This document shows, piece by piece, positions 22,801 through 35,605 of a stretch of DNA of 64,000 bases (position 1 is the stretch's first letter; the number at the start of each line of letters is the position of its first letter). The notes beneath the pieces were generated by a model. It made no database searches and was not told the DNA's origin. It saw only the letters and a list, made by a program, of their open reading frames with translations. A program made the translations under genes and the position numbers. Source of the DNA: Geosiphon pyriformis. Its lineage: Eukaryota; Glomeromycota; Glomeromycetes; Archaeosporales; Geosiphonaceae. Location: positions 43,066 to 107,065 of the forward strand of contig JAAOMT010000219.1 in assembly GCA_016748015.1 (NCBI GenBank), given 5' to 3'.

Positions 22801-24473
22801 CTGGTGCGGTAAAAATTTTTTTATACAATGGCCTGTCTTTGGCAAATAATCTGCTTAATGTTTTTCATGATCCTGGTGTTTTTTCTATGTCACTGGTATT
22901 GGGAAACACTTTTTATTTCAGTTTTGTGTGTTTTTTGAAGTGTTTTGGTGTTGAATTTGGTAATAGACTACTGGATAAGAAGAGGCATATAATGGATTAA
23001 AAAACTTTTTGTTGGTGAAAAAGGCTTGATCTAAGGGGATCTGTTTCTTCCTGGTTTAAACAAATATCTCAATTTTTGTGTAATGGTAGTGTTTTGTCAT
23101 CTGATTTTGCAAAAACTGGCTGGCTTTTTAATTTGAGCATTTTGAATTTTCAGAAATTTTCTGTTGTATGGAGTAGTTTACATGAGATTTGATCTGGTTC
23201 ATTTGATGTTTTTACAGATAGTTCATTGAAAAATTTTGGCTCAGCTGATATCACCAGTGGTGCAGCTGTGTACTTTTCTGCTGTGGATTTTAGTCTTGAA
23301 GTTGGAGTTTAGGGATTGTTGTCTTCTACTTTGGCCAAGTTGCAGGCCATTGTTTTGGTGCTAGAATGCATCCCATCTTCTTGTACAGTGGCATTGCATA
23401 TTGACAATTAAGCTGCTATTGATGCTTGTGTGTCTGAGATGTTTTCTGCTGTGTCTGACTTCTATGCTCTATGCTGGATAGAAAAGTGTTACATTTTTAA
23501 TTTGATTCATGAAAAAGACATTAGTGTAAAATAGATAAAGATTAAAGATTATTTTGGGATTTGTGGCAATGTAAAGACTGATGCTGCTGGTAATACTATG
23601 TGCTTTTGGTTTTCCTTGTCAGTAGGGATGCAAAAATGTTTTTTGGTGGCTAAGAATATGGTTGTGTTTGACAATATCTGGCATTTTGTTCAAAATTTGT
23701 ACAGGTTTGTTTGTTGTGTTTATTGAGAAGTCAGACTTGATCATAATGTTATTTCAAATAAGTTAATTGGAAGTGTTGACTGAAAAGCCATCTTAAGAGT
23801 ATGGCACCCTAACTTGTATATGCTTACTGGGTCTACTAATTGAAAGTTTTCTGTTCTACATTCATATTTGATGAAAGCTGTGCACTGATAGCTTTCAGTA
23901 GTAATTAGGAAAAAATTATATGATAAAAGTTATTTTGGTGTACTGTGTTTATTGTGTGATGAAGTGGAGCTATCTGATTATGTCTTTATATGCACTTTGA
24001 ATGTTGGTGTTCGGGAAGAGATTCTGGTTGAGACTTCTGCTTTATAAGTTTCTTTAATGGAGACTAATACTTTGTTTTCTTTTGCAGTTTTGCAGTTCTT
24101 TGGTTTTTGCTCTTTAAATGTTAGTTTATATTTGGTTATATATAAGAAGTTTATTATAAAAGATTGGTGTATGAAAGCTGTTGGGATTTTTAATGATAGA
24201 AAGGAAGCTATAGGTGTTGTTGTTGAGTATGTGAGGCATTTTGTTGAGTTATATTGTTCTAGAATCTGACTGGTAAAATCTAAACATAGGGTGGACATGA
24301 AAAGAGCTGGCTTGGTCAGGAATAGTGGGTTGGTATTAGATTTGTTATGTTGTATAGTACATGTGTTATCAAATAGTGTGGTTAAAATACTTGGCATTGC
24401 CAAATCTTTAGGTGTTAGTTTTGGCCATCATAAATCTTGTCTTTTCTTTTCTGGGTTGAATTTCATTCATTAA
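19804..24473 (+). pseudogene. LINE ORF2 pseudogene, second copy
   Basis: It contains an endonuclease remnant with GGDFNEN near 20247 and TIDYIFVS near 20385. The catalytic SDH-type motif is NTDYK, so the histidine has become tyrosine, consistent with CAC to TAC. Reverse transcriptase is recognisable in SKVLSDHILFACSKFGILH (near 21590) and keeps an intact FIDDTIWVGS catalytic box near 22109. An RNase H remnant has FTDSS near 23210 and QAIVLVLEC near 23346. Many stops are present, and the overall length is not a multiple of three, so it also carries frameshifts. Confidence 0.85.
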
Positions 24474-24500
24474 ATATATAAAAAAAAAAAATATATTAAA

Positions 24501-26626
24501 AAAAACTTCTTTTTCTTTTTCATTCCAAATTTCCTAAAAAGAGTCAAATATTTTGAGAGAAGTTTTTTTCTGTTTTTTATTGCTTTATATCTTAATATTT
24601 TACAAGAATTAAATTTTTTTGTTGTTAAACTGACAGTTACTATGAATAATTTTGGTGCTAAAAAAAAGTCAACTAGAGTTTTGGCTTCTGATTCAATCAG
24701 TAAAAACTTGTTTTAAAAGCAGAAAGCTTTTTTTAATAATGTAAAACATTTAAGTGATGAGATAAATTTGAGTTTTGGTAAGTCTGGTTATATTATTGGT
24801 CAGTTTACTAGTATAGATTTAAATGTGAATACTTATTTGATGGTTTTTTTTGTAAATACTGGCTATAATACAGACAGTAAAGATAAAGAAAAGTTAGAAT
24901 CAAAAATGACCATTTCTAAAGCTAAGTAGTTTAATGCTAATACTGTAGTTGGCTTCTCAATTGGGTTTCTTACATATAACATGAATAATAATAATAAGAT
25001 TTTTTTTTCTCCTTGTTTTTTTATTTTCTTAAACAGAAAATGAGTTGATTCTAAGATTGTTAAGACTCAGGTAGAAGTATTAGTTAAAAAGTTCTTTGTT
25101 TTGAACATTAATTTTTCAACAGTAAAAGACAAATCTACAACAGCAAAAACTCAGTATATTGAAAAAAATTTTCAATAATTAATGGTTTTGAAGAGGCCAT
25201 TACTTTCTTAAAATTTAAGAAGATTATTAGATTAACATTTATATCAGAGGAAAACATGAATAAGGCCACTTTATTGGCTAATAAAAAAACATCAAGATAA
25301 ACAATAATCTCAAAAAACAAAGAGTTTGTTCAAATTGGACTGTAATAATTAAGAAAATTTTTATAAATACATTAAAAAAATTGATCATTATTGCAATTAT
25401 TGAGTATGGTTAAATTATGTTGATTAAATTACAATTAATTAGAATGTGGCAGAAAGCTGTAGTAAAGTTTGCTAATTTGAGCCAGACAGATTAGTTGATC
25501 TTAAAATGGTTATTTTTAATCAAAAAAAATTTGATGCATGTAGCCAAAACTGAGAAATCATAGAATTTGGACATCTAAAAATTGGTTTAGAGTGCTTTTG
25601 TTTATCTTGTCTATAAGTATAACAGTTTATAATCTGAACACTCTATTAAAAGAAACTAATAGAAAAACTTGTGTTATTAATTATTTACTTAAGACTGGTA
25701 ACTGAGTTTGCTGTACTGTGGTTAATTTCAAATTAGATAAGAAACTAAAGTCTACTTTTTATATAGAGCCAATTTTTGGTAATGTAAAACTCTTATGAGC
25801 TAGAATAAATTTGGTTTAGTGTAAAAAGTGTGTAAGATTTGGATATTTTGTTTTAGAGTGTAATATAACAGATACATCTATTCTTAAGCTTTTAAAGTCA
25901 TTTAAAAAAATCATTTTAGATACAAATTATTTTTAACTGGCCAAGTTGTATACAAAAAAAAGTGTTTCTATTTTTTATTCTGCTGCCTTTGGTGACAAAT
26001 TTTGGGCCCAAGTGGCTTTGCTTATTGCATTTTCTGAAAATATTCACTTTAGTTCTGGTCTTGGCTCTCCTTCTTCTAATATATTATACAGTAAAAATAG
26101 TATACTTGTTGTTCAAATTGATTTATTCATTGGTGCTTGTTTGGCTTTTTGGAATATTCTTTGGAACTGTTGACTAATTAAATATATAATATTATGTAGA
26201 AATTAAGCATTATAAATTTGGTGTTTCTGGTGTCTGTTTTTTAATCTCTTCCTTCTACTATGTCTGTTTTTTGAAGTCAAATTTGGATTTTAATATGGTT
26301 TTAAATGACCTATTTATGTTACTTGTCTTTTCTTTTTTAGCTACAAGTAATATAATTTCAGATTTGAATGTAAGTAGATCTAAGATTTTAACCACCAAAA
26401 TGGGTAAATTGGAATCTAAAATAGTGACTTTTGAAGTTTTTATTAGTACAGCTTTAGTGAGATTAAATTAATTGTGTTAGCTTAAGTTTTTTGGTGTTTT
26501 CTTTTTCTTAATGAGTAATTTGGTATGAAAATTTGCCATATGTAATGTTTGGAGTATTAATGTTTCTGCTAAGCAAGAAAATATTGTTTGTTGGCATATA
26601 AAATCAGAGAATATAGTTTTTTTATA
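24501..26626 (+). mobile_element. Third LINE copy, 5' part (leader, ORF1, start of ORF2)
   Basis: The leader ACTTCTTTTTCTTTTTCATTC begins right after the A-tail of the second LINE and matches the leader of the copy at 9.3-16.0 kb. ORF1 opens at 24642 (MNNFGAKKKSTRV) and is heavily broken. Pieces that align with ORF1 of the other copies, including the LERSL-type heptad area and the TAATG at 26509, are visible. ORF2 starts at 26511 and is interrupted at 26626 by the DNA transposon; it resumes at 31436. Confidence 0.8.
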
Positions 26627-26645
26627 TGGTGCAAACCATTTATAA
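26627..26645 (+). repeat. Left terminal inverted repeat of the DNA transposon
   Basis: TGGTGCAAACCATTTATAA, preceded by the TA target at 26625-26626. Confidence 0.8.
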
Positions 26646-26829
26646 TCATTAAAAATGTAGATCAGTCCGAAATTTTAAATGATGATCTTCATATGTTTTT
26701 ATTTATATAATTAAATTTTATTGGTTAATATACATGTGTTTTTAATATATTATTTATAATAAAAAATAAAATTTTATTAAATTTTATATAATAAAAACCA
26801 AATACAGTATTATAAAGTTTGAATATTAG

Positions 26830-28800
26830 TTAATTTGTCTAATACTTTAAGAATATTATCTGGAATTTTTCTATAAGATTTATACTTTTTTATAGCATAT
26901 TCTACTAATTTTCTACTAAAACTTTTTTTATAAAGATTCATATAACACCAACATTTTCTTAAAAATTATCTAATAGTTATTAAAGATACTAATTCAAGAT
27001 TTTCAAGTACTGTTCTTTATAATTCTTTTCATGAATAATTATATTTGTTATGTGCATATTTTTTAGCAGTTTTTTAATATTTTTTAATAAAATTTAATTC
27101 GCAATAAAATTTTAGAAAAAATGCACTTATGTTCCATACTTTTGATTAATTCTTTAATTGTATTTTTTTGAACAAAAAAATCGAATTCCAAAGATATTAT
27201 TTGGCATGCACAACAAGAAACTCTTGAAAAATCTTTGATTTTTTCTTTGTATTTTTGGCATTCTAATACTAATCTTTTTGATGGCCATTTTTTTTGTTCT
27301 ATTAATACTTGTTTAATTCCTTTAAACAATCCTTGAAGTTTTTTATCTGAATATGTTTTCAGAAAGATCATCGATTGTAATTAATTATCTAATCCAAAAG
27401 AAGTATTTTACATTAATGATTGTTTTTTACTTAGACTTAAATTCATTCTGCTTGCAATTAAAACATTTTTACTAAATGCTGAATAATTAGAGCTATTATT
27501 GAAAGCAAATATAGCTATATAGTCTGAATATAATTTCTCAAAAATTAAAATTGCTTTACATTTAATTTGTTTAAGAAGATGGTCTGCTGTTTAATAACTA
27601 TTTTGATTTATACTAAGTTACAAATAGCATCATGCTTTTTTTGATATATTAGAATAGTTTTTTATATTATTTTGTTGCAAACATAAATGTCTATTAATTT
27701 TAATTAAAAATTCATTTATCATAATTGATTTTTTTTTTCTTTTTTTCTTAGTGGCAAATTTTCATGTTCAGCTCATATGCCATGCTTGCCATTATTTGAA
27801 TAAAAAATACATTCATCATGAACTACAAGAACTTTTTTTTTCCATTAAGTAAATTAGAACATATTTAATCCATAAATTTACTTTCATACTTTGACATATA
27901 TTTTTCATGCTCAAATATTTTTTCTAAAAATTCTTTTCAAGATTGTAAGACATTATTTTTTTCATGTTCATCATAATATAAGTCTTGATAATGTTGTTGG
28001 AATAAATAACCAAGAATTTTGAGCTATCTTACTGCAGTCATAAAATTAATAATTTTTTTATTATTATTTTAATATTAGAAAACAATTCATGTTTGATAAA
28101 TTTTTTAAATATGGCTGGAATGGCATTGAAGTTTTGGTTTTTAATCCAAATATGACATCTTTTTACAATGTTTTTATTATCAATTATTCTAATTGTTTTT
28201 TGGTGTTTTCTATGTTTTGATGTTGGAAGCTTATCATTAAGCAACCAATACTTTGCAAGATATCGAATTTTTTGTGCTTTCCATATACTACCATTAATAA
28301 AAACCTTCTGGGCAATTTTCAAACTAGCATTAATTTTTTCATGTTCATTATTATCATTTAACAAAGTAAGATATTCAAAAATAACTCTTTTTTGATTATA
28401 TTTAAAGACAGTTAACTGAACATATTGTTTTTCTAAAGGTTCTTTTAACTCTTGCTCTTTTTTTATTTAATTAACATATAGATCAATCTTACTTTCTGAA
28501 TTGTTTAAAGATTCATTAGATTTGAATTATTGTAAATCTGTAGTTTGAATATTACTAATATTAAAAAAAGTAGTAATTTTTTTTAGTTCCAGCTGCTGCT
28601 TTTGTAAATAAACTATTTGGTCCTTATTTATTGTAATAAGTTGACTTTGGTATCTTTTTTGTCATGTAAGAGTCTCATTTTTTTTTTAGATGATTGTTAT
28701 TTTTCTATACTAAACTGAGTTTTTTTAATTTTGTATTTATTCTAATTATGGCTTTCATATCTTCTGTATTATCCTATTTACTATTATCATCATTGTCCCA
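26830..28800 (-). pseudogene. DDE transposase of the Tc1/mariner-like element
   Basis: Read from 28800 downward, the frame gives a lysine-rich N-terminal part (28364-28038 is open) and a helix-turn-helix-type region. It then gives VVHDECIFYSNNGKHG near 27815, where the first catalytic Asp lies, followed by FAFNNSSNYSAFSKN near 27490 with the second position as Asn. Then come WPSKRLVLECQK and SCCACQIISLEF (27371-27084 open) and a terminal region with IRRF- and KYKSYRKIPDN-like pieces near 26850. The block order is that of the fungal transposase family with VHDE, GHKCIF and NFIE motifs. Many stops are present, so it is inactive. Confidence 0.75.
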
Positions 28801-29159
28801 CTCTCTATTACTAATATCTAGTCTGTTAAATTTATTTACTTCAATATCATGATCATTTATTGAAGTGATATGATGTGTTTTTTTATATAATCTTTTTATA
28901 TTTCTAATTTAATCTTTAGCTTTTTTTTCCTTTAGAATAAAGTGGCATTTTTTTATGTAATATAATGTTAATCTAGTGTGTAATTAGTGCTTGGACAGAA
29001 TTAAAAAATTTGAACTATATAATGTTGTACAACAAAATTATATCACAATAGAAATAGTATTTTTAACTTAAATATATATATATTCTTTAAATCTTTTTGG
29101 TTCTAATTTAAACTTTAATTTCTGTTTTGTAGTTCTAGATAAGAAGCAATCAAAAAAAG

Positions 29160-30600
29160 CTCCTTTGGTATTCATCAAAAAAAAAATTTTATTGATGTTA
29201 GGAAAATTATTTGAGCCAAAAATTCAGATGACATCAATAAAAATAGTTACCACAAAAATTTCTTTAACTTATAACAAAGAATTTGGGCAAAAAAGTCTAA
29301 CATTAACAATTAAACAACTAATTCAAAAAAAACCCGATTTTCAAATTGAAGCTGATCCCTCAGAGCTAATAAAAAATTTATTACAAATGATTGTTGATCA
29401 AAAAGATAGTAGGTAAAAATATTTAAGATAGATTTCAATTTTAGTATTACAGTCTAGTTATGATCTCTTATTTTTATATTCAGTAATTAACAATATGCTG
29501 AATTATTTATGAATTTACCATCCAAAAAAAAATATCCAGAATATTATGATGTGATCAAAAAGCCAAGATCCTTAAATATAATTAAAGTTGGTACTATATA
29601 CTTCTTTCTCATTGGTTACTTAATACTTAACATATGTTTTCTATATTACATCAGTAAAAAATTTGAAAAGGATATTATTTATTTATGAATTTAATTAGAA
29701 CTTGCAATTGATTTCGAAAATGTCATGTATTTTAATGATGATTCACATATTTTCAAAGATGTTAAATTTTTACAAATGAGAAGTTTATTAGACCTTTACA
29801 AAAAAATCTGGGTTTTATCTACTTAAATTAATATGTTTCATATATTTTTTGCATTAAAACAAACTTGTTAGAAAATGTACAACACTAATAAAAAAGAGCT
29901 ATTTAAGATTATGGGCTTTAAAACAACTTAAGTTTTCCCAATTAAGGTAAAGCCAAAAATCTTTCAATTTTAATCTGATTCCCCTAAATTAACACCAACT
30001 GATATAAGTTTCTTAATTATTGTAATAAGTTATTATATATTATATTCTAATAAGTTGTTGAAATATTCAACAATCAAAATTTTTTTTACAGTCTAAGAAA
30101 CCAATTCTAAAATTAAATCATAATTTGGTTAAATACACAATAGGTATTTTAGTCATTATATTTTTCTTTAGTATAATTTATTATTTAAATATTAAATTTA
30201 ACCAGAAATCTTTATTACAGAGAATTTTGTATATTTCTTAGATCCAAGTAATTCTTTGAAATGCAATATTATAGTTATTAAAAAGTTATTTATGAATTCA
30301 AAATAAGTATCCATATTATAATAAAAATAATACTGGTCAAAATTTTCAAAGTTGCTTACTGTTTCTTACCTCTCATAGATTACAAAAACAATTTGCAGTT
30401 TTTTTTTTTAGATCTAATCAAGTTTATTTTTAATCATGAATACTACTTTTATGCTTTACATTTTTAAGCTTTTAATCATTTCTTTTATTAGATAGAACAC
30501 AATCTATTCCTAAAATTTTACAAAAAAGAAGTGTTCAAAACATTAGTCATTGAAAAACATATGTTGTATATATAATGCTGCAAAAAAAAGTAAGCCATCT
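29160..30600 (+). pseudogene. Captured bromodomain/BAH gene fragments (RSC1/2 or polybromo type)
   Basis: Pieces in order on the plus strand are an open stretch 29165-29416 ending IVDQKDSR, then QYAELFMNLPSKKKYPEYYD and VIKKPRSLNIIK at 29485-29590 (the ZA-loop half of a bromodomain). These are followed by LELAIDFENVMYFNDDSHIF near 29698-29760 (the acetyl-lysine-binding half, with the N-D pair). Then ENFVYFLDPSNSLK near 30221 and HNLFLKFYKKEVFKT near 30499 match the start and end of a BAH domain. Spacers between them look like former introns with GT-like starts and AG ends. Stops interrupt every part. Order bromodomain then BAH is that of Rsc1/Rsc2 and polybromo proteins. It is a dead copy; the source gene is not in the window. 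Confidence 0.65.
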
Positions 30601-30739
30601 ATAATTTATTACAGAGTTTATTTATTAAAAAATTAATTGTATTAATTTTTTTCATAAATTTTAAGCCATGCCCTTGCTTCAAGATATAAAAAATTGAGGC
30701 AAATAATCAATCTTTTGTAATATTTCTTAATACTAAACA

Positions 30740-31090
30740 TTTTGTCCACAGTATTACTCTTAAGCCAACAGTCAATCACGTTACAGTTATTTCAATTTTT
30801 GCCTTAAATCTGCTGCTTTCAGCACCAAAGCCAGTTGTTCTTGATGTTTATCGAAAAGAACACAAGGTTACAAATAGAGTACAAATAATATTCCCAAATT
30901 CTCTGACAATTGCTTATAGTACTTTTATAATTCCTTTGATGCTTAGTGTGAACAATATTAATATCTGGATTTTTATCTTGATAATAACAACCAAATATAG
31001 TAGTAGTATAAATAGAATATTTATGATTAATGGTGCTATGTTATTAGCAGAAGACACACAAACTGAGAAATACTATATTTTTATAAAAAA
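30740..31090 (+). other. Unrecognised coding-like stretch in the transposon
   Basis: One frame is open for over 300 bp and includes KPVVLDVYRKEHKVTNRVQ, followed by hydrophobic stretches. I do not recognise it. It lies between the BAH remnant and the right inverted repeat and could be more cargo or part of the element. Confidence 0.35.
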
Positions 31091-31414
31091 GTGATTATCT
31101 AAAGATTAGATTAATATTAATTAAAAGTTTTTCTAAAAATAATAATACTTTGATAATTTATTACATAGTAACATGACTTTAATAATTGTGAATTGGCTAA
31201 AATCTGATTAATTGGCATCTAAAAATTAAAAATTAATAATAAAAGTGGCTAATTTTAAACTTTAATAACTTTATAAAATATAATATAATTCAAAAAAGTA
31301 AATTGTAAATGTAAAAGAGAAGAACTTAATCTATTATATTTATAGTTTAGTTTTTTAATATTATTAAAATTGAAAGACTAGATACAATTTAAAATTATAT
31401 AAATTGTTTAATAA

Positions 31415-31433
31415 CTATAAATGGTTTGCACTA
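31415..31433 (-). repeat. Right terminal inverted repeat of the DNA transposon
   Basis: Reading inward on the minus strand this is TAGTGCAAACCATTTATAG, matching the left end except at position 2 and the last base. TA follows at 31434-31435. Confidence 0.8.
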
Positions 31434-31435
31434 TA

Positions 31436-34400
31436 ATAGAAACAAAGTTAAGATCTATTATTAAGTCATAGATTGCAAATAAGTTTGATAAAATATGAGT
31501 TTTTATGTCTAATTTGAAAAAAGGTTTTTTTAATGCTAGTATGATCATTGTTATAAACAATTCTTTGGCTTAACATGTTTTAAAGATAAAAAAGTTCTTA
31601 GTTATATTATTTTAATGCAGCTTCTTTTTAAGAACAAGTTTTTAGCTATGGTTTTAAATTTATATATTGGTATTTTTACTGAAACAAAATTTGGTTAAGC
31701 TTTAAAAATTAATTTTCTCATTGCTAATGCTGTCAATTTTAGCATTTTTGTGGTTTAGATGGGAATTTTAATAAAAATGAGTTTGAAAAGAGTGTAAGTT
31801 TTAAATTTTGTTTAGATTTAGGTTTGGTTAATTCATTTGGTGGACATTTTTTGGTCAAAACATTGACTTAAAACAACTTAAAAGATGTCAAAAAAGTTAT
31901 AAATTACATTTTTGTAAGTGAAAACTTATTGTTTATAGTTGCTGATTATGGTATCAACTTTGTGTTTACATTTTTTAATACTAATTACAAAACTATTCTG
32001 GTGTCAATCAGTTTGGGTAATTTCTTAAATGTTTATTTGAATAGTGTACACAAGCAAGTTAACAAAGATTATTGGAAGTTTAAAATCAAAAATGCCAATA
32101 GTGCCAAATAAATATATTTTAAAGAGTGTTCTTCTATCAAACTTTTGGCTGTAAAAGATGTGTTTTAGGTGCTAAAGCTAATAATAATTTAAATACTATA
32201 TAGAAGTTGCTAAAAAAGATAGTAGTAGAGTTAGCTGATGCAATTTTTTCCAAACATTAGTTCAGCAAGTTTTAGTGTTTAAAAAACAGACTGTTTTTTA
32301 AGTTTTATGGATTAGAATTGCTTATTGCCAAGATAGTTAAAAAGTTGAGCTTTGGTAATATGCTTAAATTTGATTGTCTTATAAAAAAATGGTTAACTTT
32401 AAATAGTGATAAGATTTTAATAACATTGTTTGAAATAATGTAAAATTGTCTAACATTATTAAATATTTGTTATTAGTTCAAAAAAATTACAGAAAATCTA
32501 AAATGTATAAGTTAAGATTGACTAAAAAAGCATCTATCAAGAAGACTATTGAGAAATACATAGAAAGTTTTAGTTTTAATAAAGAAGATATAATTAAGAG
32601 TATTTTAGATCAGTTTTTTTGCAAAATAGTGCTAGATTACTTGGTAATAAATAATGAGTTAGTTCTTGAATCAGAGGAAATAAAGCTCAATATTGATAAA
32701 ATTATAGAAAGTTAAACAAAAAACAGACTATATCTCTGGTAATGCTTGATCTTTAAGCTTACTAATATGTACTATTGGATTATGTGAATAATAATGCTTT
32801 TGTTAATATAATAAAAGAGATTAGTATAGAAAAATTGCTCTTGGTAATTAACAGTTTGTTCAATAACAAAGCTGCTGATTTGTTTGACATTTTTAATAAA
32901 TTTTGAAAACATGGTAACAATAAGATAGTGGAGTATCTTTTGGAATTGTTAAATATATGTTTGTTCCTTAGCAGTGTTTCTGTTTTATGGAAGAAAACAT
33001 AAGTCTCAATGATTTCTAAACTTTATAATTAGAATAGAGTTTTAATGAACACTTAACCTATTGCTTTAATCAAAACTGTAAAAAAAATTTTCTTTAAAGT
33101 TCTATCTAATTGGATTTTATCTGTATATAGTAAGTTTGGTGTTCTCTGAGATAATAGTTTTTCAGTTTTTCAGTTTTAAAGAATATATTTATTTAGTCTT
33201 TTGTATTTGCCATTGGGTTAGTAATTGAAGATGCTTTGAAGAAAAATAAGAAGCTTTAGAATATGTGCAAAGCATATAACTTAGTTAGTTGGTATTAGCC
33301 TACAACAAATCAAAATGTGTGATAAATTTATTAAATTTTTTGGCAGTATATACAAAGATAGAATTAATAGAGTAATAACAAATTTTGGTTTCTTGAGTGG
33401 CTATAGGATGTATAATAAATTGAATCAGAATAAAATTTTCTCACTCCTTTTTTGAAAAATTTTTTATAATCTTTTCTTGTGTAAAGTTAAACAGCATGAA
33501 CATTTGTATAAATACTAAATCAATTTTAATTTTATGACAAGAACTGGCAGAATTGAAAATAGTAATAAAATATATTTTTTTTCCAGCTAGTGTATTTGTT
33601 AATAATATGATTTGGATTGGAAATAGTCAGACTTTTATACAATATGCTTTAAATATTGCCAGTGAATTTTTTATAATCAATAATATTTCAATTAACAATG
33701 AAAAAATTGTGGTTATTTTTATCAATCAAGATGTTAAGATTGTTTCTTTAAAATCAGTAATTTGCTAATTTTGATTCCCAAAAAAAGCAAAATACACAGA
33801 TATCTGGGAATTTTTTTATCAACTAATAAGTTGTTTAAGCCAAGTATAACCAAGACTTATTTAGATATTTAGTTTTTTGTTAATGTAATACTCTAAAAAA
33901 TTATTATAAATAAACAGTTTTTATATTTAATATCAACTGTTTTGCAGTCCATAGTTAATTATAAAATCCAGTTCAGTTTTATTTCTTTATGTATGTGTTA
34001 CAAGTAGAATGTTATGATTAGAAAAAGTCTCAAGTTTAAAGCCAGTTTGTTATGTGATTTCTTTAATAAAACTTTACATTATTCTTTCTTAAATAGTTTA
34101 AAGTTGTTTGAGCAAGTACAGTCTAAATGAAAATTGGCTGTTTTAGTTATTTTTTCTAATGTTTTAGACATTTTTTGTCATTTATTTAATCACAAATTTT
34201 TGGATTTGCAGATTTTGGATTGGGTTTTTTTAAATTTTTTGCAGTTTTTTATCAAGTTATGTGTTAGTTCAGTAAATAATTTTTTGGCTAAGATAATAAG
34301 AATTTTTTTGAACAATAAGTTGTCTTTAATGAACAATCTGCTTAATGTATTTTATAGTTTTAGTGAGTTTTTAATATTAGTAATTTTAAAAAAAACCTTG

Positions 34401-35223
34401 TATTTTGGTTCTGTTTGTTCTTTAAAACAGTTTGGAATTGCTTTTGGTAATAGACTTGTTAACAAAAAGAATACTATAATAGAATAAAAAATTTTTTATT
34501 ATTAAAAAAAATTGAATTCTAGAGATCTTGTGTCTTATTAATTTGGATTTACATTATAATTTTTGTGTAATAAAAGTTTTTTGTTAATTAATGCAGCCAA
34601 AACTAATTAGTTATTGGGCTTGAACATTCTAGATTCTAAGGAGTTATTTAATGTACAGTGTAATTTGCATGAGGTTTAGTCTGGCTTAATTAATATTTAT
34701 ACAGATAGTTCTTTAAAAAATGTTGAATCTACCAATGTTGCTAGTAGAGCAGTTGTATATTTTCTGGTTGTAAATATAAGTATTGGTATAAAAATATATA
34801 GACTTTTGTTTTTTACTATGGCTGAATTACAGACTGTTACTTTGTCTTTGGAGTGTATTCTGTTTTCTTGTATAGTTAATTTGTACCTTGACAGCCAAGC
34901 TGCTATTGATAGATGTGTTTTTGAATTAATGTTTACTGCACCAGACTTTTATAATTTATGCTAAATAAAAAAAAGCATATTGTTAATTTGATTAGAGATA
35001 AGGATCTTATTGTTGATTGGATAAAGATTAAAAATTATTTAAAGATTTATAACAATGTAAAAACTAATGTAATAGCTAGCAAAACTGCTTATTTTTCTTT
35101 TTTTTTGTTGTTAGGAATGTGAAAATGTTTTTTGGTAGCTGAAAACACAGCTGTGTTTGACAATACCTATTATTTTGTTCAAGATTTATATAGTTCTATT
35201 TGTTGTATTTGTTGAAAAGCTGG
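31436..35223 (+). pseudogene. Third LINE copy, ORF2 continuation
   Basis: This resumes the ORF2 cut at 26626. It has the endonuclease end near 31780-32110 (FVSEN and NTNYKTILVS, again with the catalytic His as Tyr), then linker. Reverse transcriptase remnants include SKFGV near 33130 and a catalytic box FVNNMIWIGNSQ near 33593 where both aspartates of DD are Asn. RNase H remnants near 34690-35000 include IYTDSSLKN and SQAAIDR. It breaks off at about 35223 where an LTR begins. It is very AT-rich with stops in all segments. Confidence 0.82.
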
Positions 35224-35605
35224 TATTATTCATAAAAATTTAAAAATTTTAATAAAAATATAAAGTAGCCAATTAGAAATAGGCATAGTAAAAAAGAAAT
35301 TTCAGGATTTTTTTTAAGAAATTACAGAATTCTAGAAATTTTAGAATTCCTCTTAAGAAATTACAAAATTCTAGGAATTCCAGAATTTTTGGTTAGAAGA
35401 ATTGAAAAAATGCAAAAAATCTTATATAACATTAATTATATATATATAACAAAAATGTTAAAAGCAGAAAAAACAGAATTAGTTCAAATTAAATACCAAT
35501 AATCAATTAATTATTTACTACTTCTTCTTTTAAAAAGTAGTTTTCTACAGTCTGAAATAAAATTAATCACATATCAATAAAATATCTCTTATTACCTAAA
35601 TCTAT
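35224..35605 (+). repeat. Plus-oriented partial LTR, cut by gypsy A
   Basis: It starts TATTATTCATAAAAATTT and continues through GTAGCCAATTAGAAATAGGC and GAATTC-rich repeats. This is the order of the first half of element B's LTR read on its own strand, so this one points to the right. It replaces the end of LINE ORF2 and is broken at 35606 by the LTR of gypsy A. Confidence 0.65.

Larger units (their letters stand above)
17741..24500 (+). mobile_element. Second LINE copy, decayed, different subfamily
   Basis: It has a 5' leader with a conserved GTCGATCTCCTGACCATGA stretch near 17748, ORF1 from 17862, the TAATG junction at 19802, ORF2 to a stop at 24471-24473, and then almost at once an A-rich tail (24474-24500). 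Unlike the copy at 9.3-16.0 kb there is no 3' UTR of note. It is AT-shifted with many stops and several frameshifts. Confidence 0.88.
26627..31433. mobile_element. Tc1/mariner-like DNA transposon with extra cargo
   Basis: The ends are inverted repeats: left TGGTGCAAACCATTTATAA, right (reversed) TAGTGCAAACCATTTATAG. They are flanked by TA on both sides, and the LINE ORF2 sequence is continuous when the segment is removed. The left half holds a decayed transposase on the minus strand. The right half holds broken pieces of a bromodomain/BAH gene on the plus strand plus unrecognised sequence. At about 4.8 kb it is longer than a transposase-only element needs to be. I saw no second pair of ends inside it. 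Confidence 0.78.
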
